A DNA stretch of 58,696 bases from an uncultured Comamonas sp. (lineage in GTDB: Bacteria > Pseudomonadota > Gammaproteobacteria > Burkholderiales > Burkholderiaceae_C), in contig CABIIJ010000073.1 of NCBI GenBank assembly GCA_902175065.1, positions 1 through 58,696 of the forward strand, given 5' to 3'. Positions 34,801 through 45,768 of the stretch are shown here, in pieces. Each line of letters opens with the position of its first letter. The first letter of the stretch is position 1. The notes under the pieces were generated by a model, which was not told the DNA's origin, did no database searches, and was given only the letters and a program-made list of their open reading frames with translations. Position numbers and translations under genes: made by a program.

Positions 34801-35419
34801 AATCATCGGGCTGCAAAAACTGAATGGGCTGGGTCGCCACCACCGGCAATTGCAAACGCGCCGCCAATTCCACCGTTTGGGTCACCAGGCTCTCATCTTC
34901 GTTGCGCCCGGCACGTTGCAACTCCAGGTAAAAACGGTGCGGAAAAATCTGCGCCAGCTGCAACGCCTGCTGCGCTGCAGCATCTTCGTCTCCCCGGAGC
35001 AAGGCCTGCCCAATCCCCCCGGCATTGGCCCCGGACAAGACGATCAATCCATCGTTGAGTTCTTCCAGCCAAGCCCAATCGACCTGTGCCTGAGTCTGGG
35101 TCTTGCCCAAGGGCTGGGTCCAGGCACGGGCCAATATCTCGGAAAGATTCAAATACCCTTGGCGGTTTTGCACCAGGACCAGCAGTCGGGTTTCCTCTTC
35201 TTCCCCCCGACCTTGCATCAACAATTCGGCGCCCAGCAAAGGTTTGACGCCTTTGCTCCGGGCACTCTTATAAAATTTCAAGCCACCAAAAAGATTGTTG
35301 AGGTCGGAAATCGCCAACGCAGGCTGACCATCAGCACTGGCAGCTTTTAAGACATCGTCAATACGGCAGGTTCCGTCCACGACGGAAAACTCAGTGTGCA
35401 AGCGCAGATGAACAAACAT
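31874..35419 (-). CDS. dnaE: DNA polymerase III subunit alpha DnaE
   Basis: 1181 residues from the ATG at 35419 (MFVHLRLHTEFSVVDG), close to the usual 1160. Domains in order: PHP domain (about 1-200, LRLHTEFSVVDG), C-family polymerase palm with catalytic acids in MPDFDVDFCQANRDRVIEYV and GPGRGSGAGSLVAY, fingers (PGPMDLIPSFVARKHG), tandem HhH (GFNKSHAAAYSLLAYHT), and a C-terminal OB domain. It is the replicative polymerase. An upstream start at 35500 is out of family. Divergent from bamD across 165 bp. Confidence 0.97.
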   Translation of the reverse strand: MFVHLRLHTEFSVVDGTCRIDDVLKAASADGQPALAISDLNNLFGGLKFYKSARSKGVKPLLGAELLMQGRGEEEETRLLVLVQNRQGYLNLSEILARAWTQPLGKTQTQAQVDWAWLEELNDGLIVLSGANAGGIGQALLRGDEDAAAQQALQLAQIFPHRFYLELQRAGRNEDESLVTQTVELAARLQLPVVATQPIQFLQPDDFQAHEARVCIAEGEVLASRKRQRRFTPEQYFKTAAQMQALFADVPSALANTVEIARRCSVSLVLGENFLPDFPVPDGMTTEEFFRHESLQGLEQRLAQIYPDAAMRDAQRPKYLERLEFELGIILKMGFPGYFLIVADFINWAKNNGCPVGPGRGSGAGSLVAYVLKITDLDPIHYNLLFERFLNPERVSMPDFDVDFCQANRDRVIEYVKERYGRNAVSQIATFGTMAARAVIRDVGRVMDMSYGFCDGISKLIPNKPGLHVTLRYPPNPPKEGDKYTYALEAEPILAERLAKEEDVKNLIEMAQKLEGMTRNIGMHAGGVVIAPGKLTDFCPLYQQPGSESAVSMFDKDDVEQIGLVKFDFLGLATLTILEIAREFIQKRHKGQEHFKFENIPLDDWPTYQLFQEGKTEAVFQFESRGMQGMLKEAKPSRLEDLIALNALYRPGPMDLIPSFVARKHGTEVIEYPHPLVEKVLAETYGIMVYQEQVMQTAQVLGGYSLGGADLLRRAMGKKKPEEMAQHRLLFREGAGKQGISQEKADEVFDLMEKFAGYGFNKSHAAAYSLLAYHTAWLKVHYTAEFFCGNMTVEMDNTDKLKVLHEDALKMGLSFEPPDVNRGHYRFEPVTDKVIRYGLGAIKGTGQAAIEAIVAARQGQGVGPQGHVQGPFKSLWDFCTRVDRSKLNKRTLEALIKAGAFDGIERNRAALMAAVDGAFEFANAQWSNANQGGLFDMMGDDAQGASSQAPDLPNTVPWGVKERLLQEKTAVGFYLSGHLFDEVEGEVRRFIRTPLDALADSREPQLLAGIVSDLRVINGQRGKLCLFRLDDKSATLEASVDEATWTGARDLLKDDEFVILQGRVQHDHFSGGLRIKATQVWSLADARCRFARHLQVQAGTTLPDLARLLRTYPAQAVPGDDGMETAHGLRLRLTLCCRAEDEAAEVELDLGVRHMFYPSDAALADWRASVGSQGCELVWRQ

Positions 35420-35584
35420 AGGGCAGCGATTGTAGAAAGTCTGGTCAAAGCCAACCGGCCAGCCGCGCGAAAGCACCCGAAATCTCTGGCCAGCACCCAA
35501 CTGATAGGCCGCTACAATGCGGGGCGCCTGTCCGTCCTGTCTGACTGCGCGTGTCTTCCCGATTGACTTGAAAGCTGCGACACC

Positions 35585-36379
35585 ATGCTGCGTTTTTCAC
35601 GCCCCGCCCTTCTTATGACATTGGCTGCTGGTCTGCTGACTGGCTGCTCCACCGTAGAGGAGGATAAAACCGCCAACTGGACGCCAGAGCGCATTTATGC
35701 CGAAGCACGCGATGAAGCCAACGGTGGTGGCTACGAAAAAGCGGTTCCCTTGTTTGAAAAACTCGAAGGCCGTGCAGCAGGCACGCCCCTGGCCCAGCAA
35801 GCCCAACTGGAAAAAGCCTACGCCCAGTACAAATCAGGGGAAAAGGCACAAGCCGTTGCAACCCTTGACCGCTTCATGAAGCTGCACCCCAGCAGCCCGG
35901 CCTACGACTACGCGCTATACCTCAAGGGCATCACCAATTTCAACGATAACCTGGGCCTGTTCGCCTGGCTCTCGCGCCAGGATCTATCGGAACGCGATCA
36001 AAAAGCTGCCAAGGAATCCTACGAATCCTTCTACGAGCTCACTCAGCGCTTTCCCGGCTCGCGCTACGCACCTGATGCCCTGCAGCGCATGACCTACATC
36101 ATCAACTCTCTGGCGCAATACGAAGTTCATGTAGCCCGTTACTACTATCAGCGCGGCGCCTACGTTGCTGCCGTAGCCCGCGCTCAAACCGCATTGTCCG
36201 AGTACCAAGGCGTCCCGGCGAGCCAGGAAGCTCTACAGATTCTGGTCAAGTCCTATGACAAACTGGGCATGACCGACCTGCGTGACGACACCCTGCGCGT
36301 ACTGGAAGCCAACTTTCCTGGCGATAGCACGGACACTCCACGAGCCCAAGTCAAGAACCCTTGGTGGAAACTCTGGTAA
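35585..36379 (+). CDS. bamD: Outer membrane protein assembly factor BamD
   Basis: 264 residues, lipoprotein of the BAM complex. The signal peptide ends in the lipobox LLTGC, with Cys21 the lipidated residue. Five TPR-type repeats follow (YEKAVPLFEKLEGRA, AQAVATLDRFMKLHP, and so on), with the family motif FPGSRYAPDALQRM. It is essential for barrel-protein insertion in the outer membrane. The ATG at 35585 begins MLRFSRPALLM. Confidence 0.95.
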   Translation: MLRFSRPALLMTLAAGLLTGCSTVEEDKTANWTPERIYAEARDEANGGGYEKAVPLFEKLEGRAAGTPLAQQAQLEKAYAQYKSGEKAQAVATLDRFMKLHPSSPAYDYALYLKGITNFNDNLGLFAWLSRQDLSERDQKAAKESYESFYELTQRFPGSRYAPDALQRMTYIINSLAQYEVHVARYYYQRGAYVAAVARAQTALSEYQGVPASQEALQILVKSYDKLGMTDLRDDTLRVLEANFPGDSTDTPRAQVKNPWWKLW

Positions 36380-36427
36380 GCGCCCGGCACGTTCGTAACG
36401 TGCCCTCCCCACACCAAAGATAAAAAC

Positions 36428-36459
36428 AACGCCACGCAATAACAACATTGCGTGGCGTT
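36428..36459 (-). terminator. Intrinsic terminator, strongest on the minus strand (after infA)
   Basis: Perfect 13-bp stem AACGCCACGCAAT / ATTGCGTGGCGTT with loop AACAAC. On the minus strand it is followed by GTTTTTATC. It separates the converging bamD and infA genes and may serve both. Confidence 0.8.
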
Positions 36460-36523
36460 GTGCTCTAAAGCGAATATCAATTGCGCCTTTGCCCGCAGAT
36501 TAGCTTGTCAAAGCGGAGAAAAT

Positions 36524-36787
36524 TTAATGAGGACGGCGCCTTGGAATGCCCCCGCTGCTTGAACGTGTCTCAAGGTGACGGAATGTCACCCGACCCTTGT
36601 TCAAATCGTAGGGCGACATCTCAACCGTAACCTTGTCTCCAGCCAGAACACGAATGCGGTGCTTGCGCATTTTGCCGCCCGAATAAGCAATCAACTGGTG
36701 CCCATTCTCGAGAACAACGCGAAAGCGGGTATCAGGCAAAATTTCCTCGACACGGCCTTGCATTTCAATGAGTTCTTCTTTTGACAT
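36524..36787 (-). CDS. infA: Translation initiation factor IF-1, extended variant
   Basis: 87 residues from the ATG at 36787 with AGGAG upstream. OB-fold core: [19 protein letters not shown], then [20 protein letters not shown], then [20 protein letters not shown]. The basic C-terminal extension ([15 protein letters not shown]) goes beyond the usual 72 residues and recalls the second, non-ribosomal-operon infA of Burkholderiales. It stands alone here, without ribosomal protein genes. Confidence 0.93.
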   Translation of the reverse strand: MSKEELIEMQGRVEEILPDTRFRVVLENGHQLIAYSGGKMRKHRIRVLAGDKVTVEMSPYDLNKGRVTFRHLETRSSSGGIPRRRPH

Positions 36788-36821
36788 GGATCTCCTATAA
36801 AAGTTGGGTTCAAACGAATGC

Positions 36822-36837
36822 TGAGTGTATACACTCA
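36822..36837. promoter_or_regulatory. Perfect 16-bp palindrome upstream of infA
   Basis: TGAGTGTATACACTCA, 35 bp before the infA start and overlapping the stop codon of the upstream small gene. It has the size and symmetry of an operator and lacks a loop for a terminator. No regulator is identified. Confidence 0.4.
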
Positions 36838-37053
36838 ATTAAGTTGGTTCGACAGCACCATGGTGCGTGCCTGAGCAAGCGCATAGCTGTTAGCCAGCGC
36901 TTCACTGGTGAACTGAGGAATAAAGCGAAAGATGCGGTCATAAACGCCGCGACGGATAGAAACCGAGGAGGCGAACTGGCCTGACTCGTCAATGTGACTC
37001 AATGGTGTAACAACGTAGTTGCCCACCTGCTCTTTGATTTTTTGTTGCAGCAT
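36835..37053 (-). CDS. Small conserved-looking hypothetical protein
   Basis: 72 residues ([20 protein letters not shown]...), soluble and without membrane segments. The pattern [20 protein letters not shown], then FRFIPQF and [15 protein letters not shown] resembles short betaproteobacterial proteins of unknown function. The ribosome site is weak and the function is unknown. Its stop overlaps the 16-bp palindrome before infA. Confidence 0.5.
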   Translation of the reverse strand: MLQQKIKEQVGNYVVTPLSHIDESGQFASSVSIRRGVYDRIFRFIPQFTSEALANSYALAQARTMVLSNQLN

Positions 37054-37560
37054 GGAAATATGGACGAGCTAGGCCTGCAGTAAGGCACTATCGTCAAGGT
37101 AAAAAAAGGAAATCCCTGAGGGGGAAGGAACGGCGCAGGCCAAAAACGTGAAACCTGCAAAAATTTGCCAATAGTGTGCGACAGCACACCCTTCAAACTG
37201 AAGGTGACTACCCGAAGCCAGGGGACTATAACGGGGTCAGACATGCACTAGAGTGGGCAAACAACAAAACTAGTGCTGCGGGGCATTGTATACGTGAAAT
37301 CTAAATTAGGCACTCAACCAACTCAATGCCCGTACAGCCCTTGCATCAAGATGCTGCTGTATGTTTACAGGTGCCGGGGTGAGGAACTAGATCCGCAATC
37401 GACTGTTTGTGCAGACCCGAAGACGTTACAGCGAGATGCTCGGGCTACTGGGAAGCACCGTGCCACACTCCAAGTCAGCGCCGTCAGATACATGATCGCA
37501 AGTGGCGTCATCAAAGGGCCAAAGCCAGCAGCAGGCAATCAGCGGGCCTTGGCACTAAGC
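37054..37560. other. Gene-poor stretch between the small hypothetical gene and the integrase relic
   Basis: I see no convincing gene here. A GTGTGC-GACA-GCACAC inverted repeat (37174-37189) and an adjacent CTTCA-AAC-TGAAG (about 37191-37203) are the only structures. An open frame covering 37273-37560 has no recognisable content and is probably the decayed N-terminal part of the integrase. Confidence 0.4.
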
Positions 37561-37831
37561 CAGAACGCTGGCGCCTGGAGCACTGACACCCAGGTGCGCA
37601 AAACGGCCTGGCTATCAATCATGGCCAGGGCCTGCGTACCGTACCGGAACCCATACCAAATCCGGCACACCTATGCTTCCACCCTACTCACTGCCGGGGC
37701 CACCCCCCGGTACATGGCCTCAGCAACTGAGGCATGAGGACGTGGAGATGGTGTTTCGCACATATGGCAAGTTCATTCGCGAGGACTACCAGAAACCAAA
37801 GGTCGAACTGCGTCCTGTCGACGGGAAATGA
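37561..37831 (+). pseudogene. Decayed tyrosine-type phage integrase, C-terminal remnant
   Basis: The frame from 37561 gives WSTDTQVRKTAWLSIMARA and RNPYQIRHTYASTLLTAG, the box II His-x-x-Arg region of tyrosine recombinases, and stops at 37737. A different frame continues from about 37712 with QQLRHEDVEMVFRTYGKFIR, then EDYQKPKVELRPV, ending at 37831. This includes the nucleophile Tyr (RTYGKF). A frameshift near 37710 separates the two. It ends 112 bp from the ssrA 3' end, a classic integrase attachment site, so it is probably the remains of an element integrated there. Confidence 0.75.
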
Positions 37832-37894
37832 TCCGCGCGATTCCCGTGTGAAATCGGTACGAATTTGGCGACACCACACAGCCCTAGGCGGCAA

Positions 37895-37934
37895 GAAAAA
37901 ACCGCCGCACACTAAGCTTTTCAGTGTGTGGCGG
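37895..37934 (-). terminator. Intrinsic terminator of ssrA
   Basis: 12-bp stem CCGCCGCACACT / AGTGTGTGGCGG (one G-T pair) at 37902-37913 and 37923-37934, followed on the minus strand by a run of six T. Confidence 0.85.
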
Positions 37935-37943
37935 TGTCTTGGA

Positions 37944-38321
37944 TGGTGGAGCTGGCGGGAATTGAACCCGCGTCCGCAAGCCTTTGCCGGGCAGATCTAC
38001 ATGTTTAGTGCTCTGTTTTGACTCTTACCGCTTACACCACGCAGGCACACGTTACATAAGCAGCCAGCTTCCTTGGATCTCGCCAACTACCAAGAAGCCC
38101 GGTAGCCAGCCAGCTGATGTGAATTCCCTTGCAGCCTGGAGGTATTGCTACCCCCTTGCCCAGCCCATCAGCGTGCTGTTGCAAGGCTCACCGGATTTAA
38201 GCGGCGAGTGCGAAACGTTCGTCGTTTGCAGTTACTTTTTTGAATGGAGATTTACGAGCGTCACTCAAGCTCGACATGCACCACTCCGATCCCGAACCCA
38301 CGTCGAAACCAGGGCAGCCCC
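37944..38321 (-). ncRNA. ssrA: Transfer-messenger RNA (tmRNA)
   Basis: 378 nt on the minus strand. The 5' end GGGGCTGCCCTGGTTTCGAC pairs with the 3' end, which reads GGTTCAATTCCCGCCAGCTC, then CACCA, giving the tRNA-Ala-like half with CCA. The tag frame (38229-38197) reads GCA AAC GAC GAA CGT TTC, then GCA CTC GCC GCT TAA: ANDERFALAA. tmRNA rescues stalled ribosomes with SmpB. gph ends only 13 bp upstream, so the ssrA promoter must lie within gph. The integrase relic lies downstream. Confidence 0.97.
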
Positions 38322-38334
38322 TTGGTCGGCGATT

Positions 38335-39009
38335 CTACTCCAAAGCCAATACTTTTATCAACTCTTGGGGAAAACAAATCACTGCATCTGGTTGCCAATG
38401 ACGGACGTCTTCCGTCTCCCCCACATAGCCGTAGCTGGCGGCAATTGCGCCCATCCCAGCGGCCCGGGCAGCTTGAATGTCCCGCTCATCGTCTCCGACG
38501 TAGACACAATGCTCCGGAGCAACCCCTAACTGCTGCGCTGCCGCCAATAGTGGGGCCGGGTGGGGCTTGGTGTAAGCCGTGCTGTCACCGCAGACCAAGG
38601 CCTGCGCTCCAGACAGCACTGGACAGGTACGAACGATAGGATTGGCAAACCGTTTGATTTTATTAGTGACAATTCCCCAGGAGCAATTTTTCTGCCCCAG
38701 AGCCTGCAAAAGCGCTGGAATTTGAGGGAATACTGCAGAATATTGTCCCATGCACGCTTCATAGGCCCGGAAAAACTCCTCCTTCAAGAGTTCAAAATCT
38801 GGCTGTGTTTCACCAACGCCCAAAGCCAAACGCAGCATACCGCGTGCGCCTGTGCCAACAAAGGGACGATAGTGCGCCAACGGCAAACTGCGTAAGCCAC
38901 GCTGCGTTCGCAAGAAATTGGCAGCTGCCGCCAAATCCGGAGCACTGTCAAGCAGCGTTCCATCCAGATCAAAAAGTACGGTGGTAATACCAGAAGAGAG
39001 CTGACTCAT
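38335..39009 (-). CDS. gph: Phosphoglycolate phosphatase
   Basis: 224 residues from the ATG at 39009 (MSQLSSGITTVLFDLDGT). HAD-family motifs: nucleophile D14 and D16 in FDLDGT, motif II T in GIVTNK, Lys in TKPHPAP, and DD in YVGDDERDIQAA. It dephosphorylates 2-phosphoglycolate. Its start overlaps the ubiG stop by 4 bp (ATGA), the usual ubiG-gph pair. A longer reading from 39051 would lie inside ubiG. Confidence 0.92.
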   Translation of the reverse strand: MSQLSSGITTVLFDLDGTLLDSAPDLAAAANFLRTQRGLRSLPLAHYRPFVGTGARGMLRLALGVGETQPDFELLKEEFFRAYEACMGQYSAVFPQIPALLQALGQKNCSWGIVTNKIKRFANPIVRTCPVLSGAQALVCGDSTAYTKPHPAPLLAAAQQLGVAPEHCVYVGDDERDIQAARAAGMGAIAASYGYVGETEDVRHWQPDAVICFPQELIKVLALE

Positions 39010-39725
39010 GCCATTGGGCGGCGTGCAGCCAATAGATAATTCACACTGCAATCATTGCTCAGCCAATAACGCCCCGTTGCGGGATTGTGCTGCAAACCCG
39101 AGCTAGCCTGCACACTCAGACCAGCCTCCCTACAAAATCTGGATAATTCACTCGGGCGTAAGAATTTCTCATATTCATGCGTACCAGCAGGCAACATTTT
39201 TAAAATATATTCTGCAGCCACAATCGCCAAGCCAAAAGCTTTGAAATTGCGATTCAATGTGGAGAAAAATACCCAGCCACCGGGCTTGACCAAGTCCGCA
39301 CACGCCTGAACAATGGATGCAGGATCAGGCACGTGCTCCAGCATTTCCATACAGGTTACAACATCAAAACTGGCCGACTGTTCTTTCGCCAAAGCTTCAG
39401 CGGCAATCTCCCGATAGGTGATATTAGGAGTTGCCGACTCCAAGGCATGCAGTTGTGCAACCCGCAAGGATTTGCTGGCAAGGTCAATTCCCAGAACCTC
39501 AGCGGCACCTTGTCGCGCCATGGCATCGGCCAAAATACCACCACCGCAACCGACATCCAGAATTTTTTTGTTTTGCAATCCTCCTGCGATACGCTCAATC
39601 CAGCCAAGGCGTAAAGGATTCATCTGATGCAACGGCTTAAATTCGCTATCAGGATCCCACCAGTGGTGGGCCAACGCGGAGAACTTCTCCAATTCGGAGG
39701 GATCAACATTGACAGGCACATGCAT
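39006..39725 (-). CDS. ubiG: Ubiquinone biosynthesis O-methyltransferase UbiG
   Basis: 239 residues from the ATG at 39725 (MHVPVNVDPSELEKFSALAH). Class I SAM methyltransferase: motif I ILDVGCGGG at 55-63; HHWWDPDSEFKPLHQMNPLR is the UbiG family signature. It performs both O-methylations of ubiquinone synthesis at the membrane face. Overlaps gph by 4 bp. Confidence 0.95.
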   Translation of the reverse strand: MHVPVNVDPSELEKFSALAHHWWDPDSEFKPLHQMNPLRLGWIERIAGGLQNKKILDVGCGGGILADAMARQGAAEVLGIDLASKSLRVAQLHALESATPNITYREIAAEALAKEQSASFDVVTCMEMLEHVPDPASIVQACADLVKPGGWVFFSTLNRNFKAFGLAIVAAEYILKMLPAGTHEYEKFLRPSELSRFCREAGLSVQASSGLQHNPATGRYWLSNDCSVNYLLAARRPMA

Positions 39726-39761
39726 GGCTGAACTTCTCAAAGAATAATTGAAACACGATAA

Positions 39762-39787
39762 AAAAAGCCCCGTCACCGGGGCTTTTT
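39762..39787 (-). terminator. Intrinsic terminator after the ompA-like gene
   Basis: 11-bp stem AAAAAGCCCCG / CGGGGCTTTTT with loop TCAC, between ompA (stop 39805) and ubiG. T-rich on both strands. Confidence 0.88.
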
Positions 39788-39804
39788 CGCTGTGAAACCA
39801 AGAA

Positions 39805-40410
39805 TTACTTGGCAGTGCCAACCACTTCGATTTCCACGCGGCGGTTCTTCGCACGACCTTCTTTGGTCTTGTTGTCGGCCACAGGCTGGGCCTCGCCCTT
39901 ACCTTCGGTGTAGACGCGGCTCTTGTCAATGCCCTTGTTCACCAAGTACGCCTTGACCGCTTCAGCGCGGCGTACCGACAGCTTCTGGTTGTAAGCGTCA
40001 GAGCCAACGGAGTCGGTGTGGCCGACGGCGATGATGACTTCCAGGTTGATGCCACCAACTTTACTGGCAACGTCGTCCAGCTTGGCTTTGCCTTCGGGCT
40101 TCAGAACAGCCTTGTCGAAGTCAAAGAAAGCATCGGCAGCGAACGTCACTTTGGACGCAGCAGCCACGGGGGCAACGGCCTTGGCAGGCTCTGCAGCTTT
40201 GGCAGGTGCAGCAGCCTGCAGGGCGCCGTCGCAATTGGCGGCTGCAGTAGCAGGCGTCCAGTTGGCATCACGCCAGCACAGTTCGTTGGTGCCGTTTTTC
40301 CACACCAGTTCGTTGGTGCCATTCTTCCAGTTGTCGACAGACTGAGCGCCAGCAGCCGTAGCCAGGGCAGCACCAGCAAACAAAATCGCCACTTTGTTGA
40401 GTTTCTTCAT
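39805..40410 (-). CDS. OmpA-family outer membrane protein
   Basis: 201 residues. Signal peptide about 1-22 (MKKLNKVAILFAGAALATAA). The mature N-terminus carries a tandem octapeptide, WKNGTNEL at 28-35 and 37-44, then a Cys pair (C45, C60) and an Ala/Pro linker. The C-terminal OmpA-like domain (about 90-198) has GHTDSVGSDAYNQKLSVRRA, with the Asp and Arg that bind diaminopimelate. It should tether the outer membrane to peptidoglycan. It lacks a transmembrane barrel. It has its own terminator and is divergent from gyrA. Confidence 0.9.
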   Translation of the reverse strand: MKKLNKVAILFAGAALATAAGAQSVDNWKNGTNELVWKNGTNELCWRDANWTPATAAANCDGALQAAAPAKAAEPAKAVAPVAAASKVTFAADAFFDFDKAVLKPEGKAKLDDVASKVGGINLEVIIAVGHTDSVGSDAYNQKLSVRRAEAVKAYLVNKGIDKSRVYTEGKGEAQPVADNKTKEGRAKNRRVEIEVVGTAK

Positions 40411-40643
40411 GATTCTCCTCTTTGGGATAAAGCCGCTATTCGCGAAATTCGTGAACGTTATCAGTGACCACCACTGATGAACGCTGGTTGGAATTGTGCC
40501 ACACCAAGCCGGAAAATACAGGCGCCAATGGACGGCAGATCGTCAGCACCTGAACATTCTTATCAATGTGTGGCCGCACAGCAACAGTCCATTCCCTCTA
40601 GAATTAACCGTTTCGCTGTCACAGCATAACTAGAAGCCGCCCC

Positions 40644-43355
<2,712 letters not shown>

Positions 43356-43366
43356 TTCAGAATTCG

Positions 43367-43402
43367 ATAGCTGCTAGCGCTTTCCAGCACAAGGTTTTAA
43401 CC
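43367..43402 (+). repeat. Half copy of the AT-rich repeat between gyrA and serC
   Basis: GATAGCTGCTAGCGCTTTCC, then AGCACAAGGTTTTAA, matches one arm of the family. It fills most of the 63-bp gap before serC. Confidence 0.55.
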
Positions 43403-43418
43403 ACTTTTGGATGAAAAA

Positions 43419-44525
43419 ATGAACCGCCCTTTTAATTTTTCTGCCGGCCCGGCCGCCATTCCCGAGGAAGTCCTGCGACAGGCCGCCGCCGAAATGCTGG
43501 ACTGGCACGGCTGCGGCATGGGGGTGATGGAGATGAGCCACCGGGGCAAGGAGTTCATCAGCATCTACGAAGCGGCCGAGGCCGATATCCGGGAGCTGCT
43601 GGCGATCCCCGCCCATTTCAAGATCCTGTTCATGCAGGGCGGCGGCATTGCCGAAAACGCCATCGTGCCGATGAACCTCTCGCGCGGCGGTGTGGTGGAC
43701 TTTGTCGTCACCGGCAGCTGGAGCCAGAAATCCTTCAAGGAAGCGGCCAAGTACGCCCAGCCGCATCTGGCCGCCAGCGGCAAGGACAGCGGCTTTACCC
43801 GCCCCGTTGCACCCCAGGACTGGCAACTGTCCAAGAACCCGGCCTACGTTCATGTTTGCAGCAACGAAACCATCGACGGCGTGGAATTCCACGAACTGCC
43901 CGACCTGCAGGCCCTGGGCTGCGATGCGCCGCTGGTGATCGATTTTTCCTCGCACGTCGCCTCCCGCCCGGTGGACTGGAGCCGCGTGGGCCTGGCATTT
44001 GGCGGGGCGCAGAAAAACATCGGCCCGGCCGGCGTCACCCTGGTGGTGGTGCGCGAGGACCTGCTGGGCCACGCCCTGCCGATCACGCCCAGCGCCTTCG
44101 ACTTCAAGACCGTGGCCGAGAACAATTCCATGTTCAACACCCCGCCGACCTGGGGCATCTACATGGCGGGCCTGACCTTCCAGTGGCTCAAGCGCCAGCG
44201 CGAGGGCGAGCTGACCGGCATCGCCGCCATGGAGCAGCGCAACATCGCCAAGGCCAAGCTGTTCTACGACTACGTGGACGGCTCGCAGCTCTACGTCAAC
44301 GCCATCGATCCGGCCTGGCGCTCGCGCATGAACATCCCCTTCCAATTACGCGATGCCAGCCGCAACGATGCCTTCCTGGCCGGGGCCAAGGCTGCCGGTC
44401 TGCTCCAGCTCAAGGGCCACAAGTCCGTGGGCGGGATGCGGGCCAGCATCTACAACGCCATGCCCATCGCCGGCGTGCAGGCGCTGATTGCCTATATGCA
44501 GGAGTTCGAGCGCACCAGCGCCTGA
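43419..44525 (+). CDS. serC: Phosphoserine aminotransferase SerC
   Basis: 368 residues from the ATG at 43419 ([18 protein letters not shown]). A fold type I PLP enzyme with the PLP-binding Lys at 199 in [12 protein letters not shown]. It transaminates 3-phosphohydroxypyruvate in serine synthesis and also serves PLP synthesis. A nearby out-of-frame ATGAAAAAATG at 43411 is not the start. Part of the gyrA-rpsA block. Confidence 0.95.
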   Translation: MNRPFNFSAGPAAIPEEVLRQAAAEMLDWHGCGMGVMEMSHRGKEFISIYEAAEADIRELLAIPAHFKILFMQGGGIAENAIVPMNLSRGGVVDFVVTGSWSQKSFKEAAKYAQPHLAASGKDSGFTRPVAPQDWQLSKNPAYVHVCSNETIDGVEFHELPDLQALGCDAPLVIDFSSHVASRPVDWSRVGLAFGGAQKNIGPAGVTLVVVREDLLGHALPITPSAFDFKTVAENNSMFNTPPTWGIYMAGLTFQWLKRQREGELTGIAAMEQRNIAKAKLFYDYVDGSQLYVNAIDPAWRSRMNIPFQLRDASRNDAFLAGAKAAGLLQLKGHKSVGGMRASIYNAMPIAGVQALIAYMQEFERTSA

Positions 44526-44549
44526 GGCACTGCATTCATCAAATAAAAG

Positions 44550-44626
44550 AGCTGCTTCCGTAACATATACAAAGATTTCAGCATCATTCATATCTGAAAA
44601 ATTTATATAACCTGTGGAAAAAGCTA
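44550..44626. repeat. AT-rich palindromic repeat between serC and pheA
   Basis: Left arm AGCTGCTTCCGTAACATATA, then CAAAGATTTCAGCAT. Right arm (reverse complement) AGCTTTTTCCACAGGTTATA, then TAAATTTTTCAGATATGA. It ends 20 bp before the pheA start, so it lies in the pheA leader. Confidence 0.7.
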
Positions 44627-44645
44627 TCAAAAAAGCAAAGAGACT

Positions 44646-45746
44646 ATGACCACCACCCCGCAAGCCAGCCCCGAATTGGCGCAACTGCGTGACCAGATCG
44701 ACAGCCTGGACCACCAACTGCTGCACCTGCTCAACCAACGCGCCCGCGTGGCCGAGCAGGTCGGCGAGGTGAAGAAGCGCGAAGGCTCCACCTTCTTCCG
44801 CCCCGACCGCGTGGCCCAGGTGATCGAGAAGATCAAAACCGCCAACCCCGGCCCGCTCAAGGGGGCGCACGTGGCCGCCATCTGGCGCGAGATCATGTCC
44901 GCCTGCCTGGCGCTGGAAGCGCCCCAGCGCGTGGCCGTGCTCGGGCCGGAAGGCACCTTCTGCGAGCAAGCCGCCATCGAATACTTCGGCGGCGCGGCCA
45001 ACTTCATGTACTGCAACAGCTTCGAGGAAGTGTTCCACGCCACCGCTGCGGGCAGCGCCCAGTACGGCGTGGTCGGCATCGAAAACTCGACCGAGGGCGT
45101 GGTCACCCGCTCGCTGGACATGCTGCTGCACACGCCCTGCCACATCGTCGGAGAAGTCAGCCTGCTGGTGCGCCACAACCTGATGCGCAGCACCAACAGC
45201 CTGCAGGACATCGACGTCGTCGTCGCCCACCCGCAGGCGCTGGCGCAGTGCCAGGCCTGGCTGTCCAAGCACCTGCCCGATGCGGAGCGCCGCCCGGTGG
45301 AAAGCAATGCCGAAGGCGCCCGCCTGGCCGCACTCAACCCCGGCTGGGCCGCGATTGCGGGCGAGCGGGCCGCGCAGCAGTTCGGCCTGCACATCGTCAG
45401 CCACGCCATCCAGGACCAGGCCTACAACCGCACGCGCTTTGCCATCATCTGCCTGCCGCACACCCTGGCCACGCCGGAGCCGTCGGGCAAGGACTACACC
45501 AGCCTGATCATCTCCGTGCCCAACCGCCCCGGCGCGGTGCATGACCTGCTGGTACCGCTGAAAAAGCACGGCGTCTCCATGACGCGCTTCGAGTCGCGTC
45601 CGGCCCGCACCGGGCAGTGGGAGTATTACTTCTACATCGACATCGAAGGCCACCCCGCCCAGCCCCACGTGGCCCAGGCGCTGGCCGAGCTGCAGCAGTT
45701 GAGCGCCTTCTACAAGCAGCTGGGCACCTACCCGGCAGCGGCATAA
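44646..45746 (+). CDS. pheA: Bifunctional chorismate mutase / prephenate dehydratase
   Basis: 366 residues. An AroQ chorismate mutase domain (about 10-95: LRDQIDSLDHQLLHLLNQRA) is followed by the prephenate dehydratase domain (about 98-275: GPEGTFCEQAA, GIENSTEGVV) and an ACT regulatory domain (about 285-360: NRPGAVHDLLVPL, then ESRPARTGQWEYYFYIDIEGH). It makes phenylpyruvate and is feedback-inhibited by phenylalanine through ACT. tyrA follows 22 bp later. Confidence 0.95.
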   Translation: MTTTPQASPELAQLRDQIDSLDHQLLHLLNQRARVAEQVGEVKKREGSTFFRPDRVAQVIEKIKTANPGPLKGAHVAAIWREIMSACLALEAPQRVAVLGPEGTFCEQAAIEYFGGAANFMYCNSFEEVFHATAAGSAQYGVVGIENSTEGVVTRSLDMLLHTPCHIVGEVSLLVRHNLMRSTNSLQDIDVVVAHPQALAQCQAWLSKHLPDAERRPVESNAEGARLAALNPGWAAIAGERAAQQFGLHIVSHAIQDQAYNRTRFAIICLPHTLATPEPSGKDYTSLIISVPNRPGAVHDLLVPLKKHGVSMTRFESRPARTGQWEYYFYIDIEGHPAQPHVAQALAELQQLSAFYKQLGTYPAAA

Positions 45747-45768
45747 AAAAGAAGGAAAAGGACACGCG

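Noticed and set aside
32405-35350. 981-codon open frame antisense to dnaE
   Set aside because: Mirror of dnaE codon bias; no ribosome site or domain.
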